From the NCBI RefSeq assembly GCF_049673005.1, contig NZ_JBATXB010000088.1:1-64000 (forward strand): a DNA stretch of 64,000 nt, given 5' to 3'. Below the pieces are notes generated by a model. The model was not told the DNA's origin. It did no database searches and saw only the letters and a list, made by a program, of their open reading frames with translations. Below are positions 58,417-64,000 of this stretch, piece after piece (positions within the stretch are counted from its first letter, which is position 1; each line of letters begins with the position of its first letter). The translations under genes and the position numbers were made by a program. The stretch is from Carnobacterium_A sp049673005 (GTDB lineage Bacteria; Bacillota; Bacilli; Lactobacillales; Carnobacteriaceae).

Positions 58417-60261
58417 ATGAAAAAGAAAATTGGATTTTTTCAGTCAATCGATTTTAAAATTGTATTTGTTTTTATTGTTTTATTATTGGTTGCATTGGAA
58501 TTAATAGGTGCTTATTTTGTTAAGCAACTAGAAACAAAATTAATTGATAATTTCCAAGAAGAAAGGCGTCTTCAAGTAGGATTTTTAGATAATACTCTTC
58601 AACCCTTATTGAAAGATAGCGAAAATCCTAACTTGAATGAAGAAATTAGTCGACTCTTAACAGATTTTTCTGGAAATGGAGTATTAGAAGCTCAAGTAAT
58701 TAATCCTAAGCATCAAATTATAGGCACGAGTGACAGTACAAACCAAACAATTGTTGGCGAGAACTCTAATGACCGTGATGTTCATCAAGCTTTGTTATTA
58801 AGTAATAAAATAACAAACCAATATAAAGACCAAGTAACCAACGACCGAATCTGGAAGTTGGTTTCTCCTATTATTGCTAATGATGGATCTAACAAGGTAC
58901 TAGGCGTTATCTCTTTAAAAACAAACATTGAAACAGTTTATCAACAAATCGAAGAAATTACCTTTCTTTTTTTAAACGCATCTTTAATTTCAATGGGATT
59001 AACTGTCCTTTTAGCGTTATTTATCTCAAGAGCGATTACTAAACCTATTACAGAAATGACAAATCAAACGATTCAAATGACCGGTGGAAACTATTCAGGA
59101 CAAGTAAAAATTTATGGAGAAGATGAATTAGGTCAGCTTTCACTAGCTATTAATGATCTTTCTATAAAGGTTGAAGATGCACAAGAGTCCACAGAAGCCG
59201 AAAGAAGAAGATTAAATAGTGTCTTAACACATATGACTGATGGCGTAATTGCGACAGACAGAAGAGGGAAAATCATTATTATCAATGAAATGGCACTTGA
59301 GATGCTGAACACCTCACAACAAGATGCAGTAGGGCAATCCATTCTAAAAATCTTAAAAAAAGAAAATGAGTTTACTCTACGTAACTTATTGAAAAATGAT
59401 CAGGAGTTAACTTTTGATTTTTCAACTCCTGAAACGCCATTAATTTTGCAAGCTGGTTTTTCTCTGATACAAAGAGAAACAGGTTTTATTAGTGGAATTG
59501 TTTGTGTATTGCACGATGTTACGGAACAAGAAAAAATTGAACGAGAGCGTAGAGATTTTGTTTCGAATGTTTCGCATGAACTTCGTACGCCTTTAACAAG
59601 TATGAGAAGCTACCTAGAAGCATTGATCGATGGTGCGTGGCAAGATCCTGAAATCGCTCCGAAATTTCTACAAGTTACACAAGAAGAAACGGACCGTATG
59701 ATCCGTATGATTACTGATTTACTCAATTTATCAAGAATGGATGCTGGAGATAGCACCCTTGATTTGGAGTATGTTAATATTAATCGATTGTTTAATCATG
59801 TTTTAGATAGATTTGATATGATGATTCAAACAGCAGGCCAGTTTGATAAAAAATATACAATTAAACGAGAAATAACTAACCGCCAAATTTGGATGGAATT
59901 GGATACAGATAAAATAATACAAGTATTCGATAATATTATGAACAATGCGCTTAAGTATTCACCTGAGGGTAGTGTGATCAATTGTAGCTTAAAAGAAACA
60001 CACGATAATGTAGTGATTAGCATTACAGATAAAGGAATGGGTATACCTAAAAAAGATTTGCCACATATTTTTGATCGCTTTTACCGTGTCGATAAAGCAC
60101 GAGCACGTTCAATGGGTGGTACGGGTCTAGGGTTGGCTATTTCAAAAGAAGCAATTGAAAGACATAATGGTAAAATATGGGTCAACAGTAAGGAGGGCGA
60201 AGGCACAACGTTTTATATACTATTGCCTTACGTCCCTTATGAGGAGGATGATTGGGAATGA
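58417..60261 (+). CDS. walK: sensor histidine kinase WalK (YycG)
   Basis: Partner of WalR. Two membrane helices (~14-34 and ~183-203) flank an extracellular sensor domain of ~150 residues. HAMP (~205-255), PAS (~265-365) and HisKA with NVSHELRTPLTSM precede an HATPase with GMGIPK and GGTGLGLAISKE. 614 aa, normal. 6 bp after walR; its stop overlaps the walH start by 4 nt (ATGA). Confidence 0.96.
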   Translation: MKKKIGFFQSIDFKIVFVFIVLLLVALELIGAYFVKQLETKLIDNFQEERRLQVGFLDNTLQPLLKDSENPNLNEEISRLLTDFSGNGVLEAQVINPKHQIIGTSDSTNQTIVGENSNDRDVHQALLLSNKITNQYKDQVTNDRIWKLVSPIIANDGSNKVLGVISLKTNIETVYQQIEEITFLFLNASLISMGLTVLLALFISRAITKPITEMTNQTIQMTGGNYSGQVKIYGEDELGQLSLAINDLSIKVEDAQESTEAERRRLNSVLTHMTDGVIATDRRGKIIIINEMALEMLNTSQQDAVGQSILKILKKENEFTLRNLLKNDQELTFDFSTPETPLILQAGFSLIQRETGFISGIVCVLHDVTEQEKIERERRDFVSNVSHELRTPLTSMRSYLEALIDGAWQDPEIAPKFLQVTQEETDRMIRMITDLLNLSRMDAGDSTLDLEYVNINRLFNHVLDRFDMMIQTAGQFDKKYTIKREITNRQIWMELDTDKIIQVFDNIMNNALKYSPEGSVINCSLKETHDNVVISITDKGMGIPKKDLPHIFDRFYRVDKARARSMGGTGLGLAISKEAIERHNGKIWVNSKEGEGTTFYILLPYVPYEEDDWE

Positions 60262-61550
60262 AGTGGACTAGTTTAATTCGACCTTTGTTAATCGTTTTAA
60301 TCCTTCTCAGTCTTGTATTAATGTGGGCTATTTGGACAGGACCGAATCAGTACGATGTTCAACCTAGAAACGAACAAAAAGCACTCTCTTCTGTGACGGT
60401 AAAACGACAATTTGCTCGTGTATTTGGACCGTCACAAATCGTTTTGCATGAATCGGGAAAAGCTAGAATGACATTGAAAAAAGATGTTTTAATTGCATCG
60501 AATAAAATTTTTAGCGAAATTGAATTAGATGAACTAGCAGAACCGATTAATTTTTCTAGCGAGGATTACTATAAGGAATTAAATCAATCAGATAATAAAA
60601 TTGAATGGCTTTATTCAAAAGGGATTCCTTTTGATGTGTTAGACAATTTATTTACTAATTTATCAGATGAATACCGAGAAAAGACCTTTGATCGTATTTA
60701 TTTATCTGAAACAAATCCTAGTACGATTTTCTTTTACGATACTACTGAGAAGTTGCTCTATACCAGTAAAATAGAAAATATAGACCAAAAGCAGTTAGTA
60801 TCAACTGTTCATAAAAAAGGAATTCCTTATCAGTTTGTAGAAATTAAAGAAGTTGGAGATAACTATATTTATTTACCTATTGGTGAAATAGAATTATCTT
60901 GTCTGACTTATATGGTAGAGAAACAACCGAATAGTTTATTTATTGAACGATTATTTGATGATACTTCAGAAGTACGTGAAAAAAGAAGCGAAAAATCGGT
61001 GCAATATATTGATTTTATTAGTGAAATGAGAATAAATGAAGAGACGAATATCTTAAATTATTATCGAAATCGGTCATCATCAGACTTGATGCCTCTGACT
61101 AAGACTTTATTGGTTTCATTCAAAGAATTAATGCTCTATGAAAACTGGTCAGATGACATTCATTTTTTTGATTATAATGAACAAAATAATGAAGTCACAT
61201 ATCGACGTTACATTGAGGGATTTCCTGTGTTTAGTTCAATCGGATACGGTGCAACGAGTTTAACAGTCGTGGAAGAGGGAATGTCTAGATTACAGGTTCC
61301 TATGGTTATTGCTCAAACACCTATTTCGGATCAAGAAAATAAGAAAACGTTAGTGAGTGGAGAAGAACTTCTAAGAGAATTAACCGAAAAAAATTATTCG
61401 ATGGAAACAATTGACGATATTAAGATCGGTTATACATGGACGAATAATCCTGAATCTGATCGTGTGATAAACTTAGAGCCAAATTGGTATATTTATACCG
61501 AAGGAAATTGGATAAGTGTTCAAGATCTTGATGAGAATGGGGGAGATTAG
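60258..61550 (+). CDS. walH: WalK regulatory membrane protein WalH (YycH)
   Basis: Modulates WalK together with WalI. One N-terminal membrane helix (~9-27, LLIVLILLSLVLMWAIW) and a large extracytoplasmic domain. 431 aa. The start at 60258 is the ATG inside the walK stop (ATGA), with GGAGG ~11 nt upstream; a TTG two codons before is less likely. Sequence is poorly conserved, so the call leans on position, topology and length. Confidence 0.88.
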   Translation: MKWTSLIRPLLIVLILLSLVLMWAIWTGPNQYDVQPRNEQKALSSVTVKRQFARVFGPSQIVLHESGKARMTLKKDVLIASNKIFSEIELDELAEPINFSSEDYYKELNQSDNKIEWLYSKGIPFDVLDNLFTNLSDEYREKTFDRIYLSETNPSTIFFYDTTEKLLYTSKIENIDQKQLVSTVHKKGIPYQFVEIKEVGDNYIYLPIGEIELSCLTYMVEKQPNSLFIERLFDDTSEVREKRSEKSVQYIDFISEMRINEETNILNYYRNRSSSDLMPLTKTLLVSFKELMLYENWSDDIHFFDYNEQNNEVTYRRYIEGFPVFSSIGYGATSLTVVEEGMSRLQVPMVIAQTPISDQENKKTLVSGEELLRELTEKNYSMETIDDIKIGYTWTNNPESDRVINLEPNWYIYTEGNWISVQDLDENGGD

Positions 61551-61553
61551 ACA

Positions 61554-62444
61554 ATGGACTTTAGACGAATTGAGATTATCTTTGTCATAACCTTCATTGC
61601 TCTCAATATTTTTCTATTGACTACTTATCTTGACAAAAATTATAATAATTTTTCATCGGAAAATTCTAATACAAAAGTTAATATTGCAGATGAAATGGCA
61701 AAGTCAAATATTGAGTTGCCTACTTTTCAAAACGAAATAAACAAGGTTCCTTATGTTCAAGCAGATGCCAATGATTTGTTGCTTAAAAACTACTCTAAGC
61801 TAAATAATCAAAGAGGTTCCATTGGAGAAAATGGTTTTGTCTATAAAAGTACTTTATCTGAACCGCTTCAGTTAACCGAAGAAAAAGAATTTGTAGCTAA
61901 AGATATTGATAAATTAATTGCTTTTATTGAAAGCAATCAGGTTTTATTTGGTAAAGAGTATCAATTTTTTCGATATATAACGAAGAGTCAGCAAGTTGTG
62001 TTTACTCAAATTGCGAATAACATACCGATTGCAGACGGAACATCAGAAGTTGTTTTCCAATTAGATAATTCAAAAAGAGTGATTTCTTATGAGCAAAGCT
62101 ATGCAGGACCAGTAACGGTTCAAGGTGAAAGTCGTGTGTTAATAACGGATAAGAATGCTGTAGATATTTTGTATCAAAACAATGAATTATCTGCTGATAC
62201 AATTATTAAGAAACCAACATTAAGTTACTATCGAACGTTAAATCTAGAAGAGTTAAGTATGTATGCTCCAGCTTGGTTTATTGAAATAGAATCAAGTACG
62301 GATACACAGGTTAAGCGTGTCGATGCAATTAGTGGAACGGTACTAAAAGTTCAGACTCTTGAACAACCTCAATCAGTCACAAAAAGTAGACTAAAACCAC
62401 CTGCAGAACAAGATTCGGCTACTTTAAGTTCGAATAGGGAATAA
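61554..62444 (+). CDS. walI: WalK regulatory membrane protein WalI (YycI)
   Basis: One N-terminal helix (~5-24, IEIIFVITFIALNIFLLTTYL, slightly split by charges) and a YycI-type extracytoplasmic domain (~30-275) followed by a short disordered tail. 296 aa. It starts 4 bp after walH, fourth gene of the operon, as in Bacillus and Enterococcus. A terminator follows, so walJ is partly uncoupled from the rest. Confidence 0.9.
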   Translation: MDFRRIEIIFVITFIALNIFLLTTYLDKNYNNFSSENSNTKVNIADEMAKSNIELPTFQNEINKVPYVQADANDLLLKNYSKLNNQRGSIGENGFVYKSTLSEPLQLTEEKEFVAKDIDKLIAFIESNQVLFGKEYQFFRYITKSQQVVFTQIANNIPIADGTSEVVFQLDNSKRVISYEQSYAGPVTVQGESRVLITDKNAVDILYQNNELSADTIIKKPTLSYYRTLNLEELSMYAPAWFIEIESSTDTQVKRVDAISGTVLKVQTLEQPQSVTKSRLKPPAEQDSATLSSNRE

Positions 62445-62448
62445 ATAA

Positions 62449-62491
62449 AAATCAAAGATATTAGGAGCCTCTAATTTCTTTGATTTTTTTA
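62449..62491 (+). terminator. terminator between walI and walJ
   Basis: AAATCAAAGA.ATTAG / CTAAT.TCTTTGATTT hairpin with T-run after walI. Confidence 0.82.
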
Positions 62492-62580
62492 GTTAAAAAC
62501 GGTCGTTAACTACTAGAGTGCTAGATATTTCAGCTAATTTGATATAAACTAGATGAGATGAACGAGGAGGATTTATTAAG

Positions 62581-63393
62581 ATGTTAATGAACCAAAACCA
62601 AGGATTGAAGGTTAGTATTCTGGCTAGTGGAAGTTCTGGGAATGTTACCTATGTTGAATCTGAGAAGAAAAGAATATTAGTGGATAGTGGTTTGAGTGGT
62701 AAAAAAATTATAGAATTATTAAAAAAAATAGATCGAGATGCAGCAGATTTAGATGCTATCTTAGTAACACATGAACATCGAGACCACGTTCATGGTGTAG
62801 GAGTTCTTGCAAGGAAATATCACCTAGATGTGTATGCGAATGAAAAAACATGGCAGGCGATGTCCCCAATTATTGGAGACATTAAGAATGAGCAAAAATA
62901 TATTTTTGAAATGGGTAAAACACTAACTATTGGCGATATTGATATAGAAAGTTTCGGCGTTTCCCATGATGCAATTGCGCCACAATTCTATAGTTTTCAT
63001 AAAAATGATAAACGATTTGTTATGTTAACCGATACCGGTTATGTTAGTGACCGAATGCGTGGCATCTTATCCAATGCGGATGCTTATTTATTCGAGAGTA
63101 ATCATGATTTGCAGATGTTGCGTATGGGAGGCTATCCTTGGCATTTAAAGCAGCGTATTTTGGGAGATAAAGGGCATTTATCTAATGAAGATGGTGCGTT
63201 AGCACTAGCCGAAATGATTGGTGACAGAACAAAGCGTATTTATCTAGGACATTTAAGTAAAGATAATAATATAAAAGAATTAGCTCATATGACAGCAGAA
63301 GATATTTTAAGAGAAAATGATTTAGATGTTGGAGGAGCGTTCTCTGTATACGATACAGATCCTAGTGAACCAAGTTCGTTATTTAGTGTATAA
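62581..63393 (+). CDS. walJ: metallo-beta-lactamase-fold hydrolase WalJ (YycJ)
   Basis: MBL-fold nuclease family, 270 aa. The zinc motif THEHRDHVHG (~65-74) is intact, with the second His cluster ESNHD and the C-terminal GHLS/GHLSKDNN. It is linked in Firmicutes to mismatch repair/cell-wall-coupled functions by operon membership; the substrate is not known from sequence. GGAGG lies 11 nt upstream of ATG 62581, and an in-frame ATG at 62587 is closer, so the start may shift. Separated from walI by a terminator. Confidence 0.93.
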   Translation: MLMNQNQGLKVSILASGSSGNVTYVESEKKRILVDSGLSGKKIIELLKKIDRDAADLDAILVTHEHRDHVHGVGVLARKYHLDVYANEKTWQAMSPIIGDIKNEQKYIFEMGKTLTIGDIDIESFGVSHDAIAPQFYSFHKNDKRFVMLTDTGYVSDRMRGILSNADAYLFESNHDLQMLRMGGYPWHLKQRILGDKGHLSNEDGALALAEMIGDRTKRIYLGHLSKDNNIKELAHMTAEDILRENDLDVGGAFSVYDTDPSEPSSLFSV

Positions 63394-63405
63394 TTTAATA
63401 AATTA

Positions 63406-63440
63406 ATTCTAGGAACGAAAATGTTTCTAGATTTTTTTTT
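63406..63440 (+). terminator. terminator of walJ
   Basis: TCTAGGAAC / GTTTCTAGA hairpin followed by nine T's. Confidence 0.82.
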
Positions 63441-63553
63441 GAAAAAAGTTACTTTAGTAGTCATATGAAAAGAATAAAGGTAAGATAAAAGTAGTAAATG
63501 TTAAAAGAAAAAAGACGTTTAATGAGTTAAATTTCTTATTTAAGTCCATAATT

Positions 63554-63586
63554 ATTCATAAAAAATTCATAAAATAACGATAAAAT
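63554..63586 (+). promoter_or_regulatory. htrA promoter with response-regulator-like direct repeat
   Basis: ATTCATAAAA occurs twice with an 11-bp period (63554-63563 and 63565-63574), one DNA turn apart, just upstream of a -10-like TAAAAT (63581-63586). No consensus -35 is present, so activation through the repeat is plausible, as OmpR-family regulators activate htrA in related bacteria. Confidence 0.4.
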
Positions 63587-63619
63587 TAGAACATAAATAA
63601 GTATGAGAGGTGAGGAAAA

Positions 63620-64000
63620 ATGAAACAAAATAATGATCCTATTAAAGATGTAACTCCTAAAAAAAATAAATCATTTAAATCTGCCATCTTAGGAGGGCTA
63701 GTTGGTGGTTTAGTCGTTGGTCTGTTAGGTGGTGGTTACCTCTACGCTACTGAAGAGCTGGATTTAGGAGACTCCTCAACACAAGAATCTGGGTTAATAG
63801 ATAGCAACGGAAAAGTAACGACAACGGATGTTAGTGTAAATGTTACTTCGAAAGTAACGGATGCAGTAAAAAAAGTTGAAGATTCAGTAGTTTCCGTGAT
63901 AAATATGAAAGAGCAAAGCTTAGAAGGATTTGGTGGTGTCTTTGGTTCAGAAACAACAGACTCGTCAGCAGAATCTAATTTACAAACGATAGGAGAAGGA
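63620..64000 (+). CDS. htrA: HtrA/DegP-like serine protease (5' part, cut by window end)
   Basis: Membrane-anchored quality-control protease, truncated by the edge after ~127 residues. A short basic cytoplasmic stretch (DPIKDVTPKKNKSF), a glycine-rich membrane helix (~20-42, AILGGLVGGLVVGLLGGGY) and the start of the protease domain (KVEDSVVSVINM, then FGSETTDSSAESNLQTIGEG) are seen. The His-Asp-Ser triad and PDZ domain lie outside the window. GAGGTGAGG precedes the ATG. htrA often sits behind walJ in Lactobacillales, close to the wal operon. Confidence 0.93.
   Translation, partial: MKQNNDPIKDVTPKKNKSFKSAILGGLVGGLVVGLLGGGYLYATEELDLGDSSTQESGLIDSNGKVTTTDVSVNVTSKVTDAVKKVEDSVVSVINMKEQSLEGFGGVFGSETTDSSAESNLQTIGEG

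Noticed and set aside
1..64000. CRISPR array, insertion sequence, prophage or integrase
   Set aside because: No regularly spaced repeats, transposase, integrase or phage gene was seen on either strand.

Overview
The window is about 64 kb of low-GC Firmicutes chromosome centred on the replication origin. The order rpmH-rnpA-yidC-jag on one side and dnaA-dnaN-yaaA-recF-gyrB-gyrA-rpsF-ssb-rpsR-gdpP-rplI-dnaB-purA-walRKHIJ-htrA on the other is typical of Lactobacillales. The AT-rich sequence, the serine T-box, the VanRS-like pair beside a D,D-carboxypeptidase and the overall gene content suggest Carnobacteriaceae (Carnobacterium-like). The genus is inferred from memory of gene content, not from a search.

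Left arm (1-36.7 kb). Conserved genes point left, away from the origin. The left edge is the leader and tandem promoters of a 16S rRNA operon that runs out of the window. Then come msrA, a quinone-oxidoreductase-like gene, serS with its T-box, dacA plus a two-component pair, guaB, a DUF1129 gene, ychF, a DUF951 gene, parB, parA and rsmG. The usual rsmG-mnmG-mnmE-jag string is broken twice. About 4 kb between rsmG and mnmG carries a DhaL-DegV fusion protein (a natural FakA-FakB-like fusion), two membrane proteins and an unusual tRNA. About 13 kb between mnmE and jag carries a LysM/3D cell-wall protein, the trehalose system (treR, treC, treB), and a six-gene operon made of a polyamine-type ABC transporter and two purine-deaminase-like amidohydrolases, with PurR-box-like motifs at its promoter.

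Origin (36.7-39.05 kb). DnaA boxes lie on both sides of dnaA. The dnaA-dnaN gap holds two abutting boxes, then a box, a short GC block and a run of CTA triplets (DnaA-trios), which is the layout of a Bacillus-type bipartite oriC with its unwinding site. Three one-mismatch parS sites lie in the window, near 5.5, 47.0 and 47.9 kb. ParA and ParB are encoded here but no noc gene is.

Right arm (39-64 kb). Genes read rightwards and are mostly replication, ribosome and cell-wall-signalling functions. A small module between purA and the wal operon contains a DUF378 protein, a cytoplasmic alpha-amylase, YtxH and DUF948 proteins and a glucose-type PTS EIIA. A ~450 bp gene-free stretch follows purA. The window ends inside htrA. 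I saw no CRISPR array, insertion sequence, prophage or integrase.
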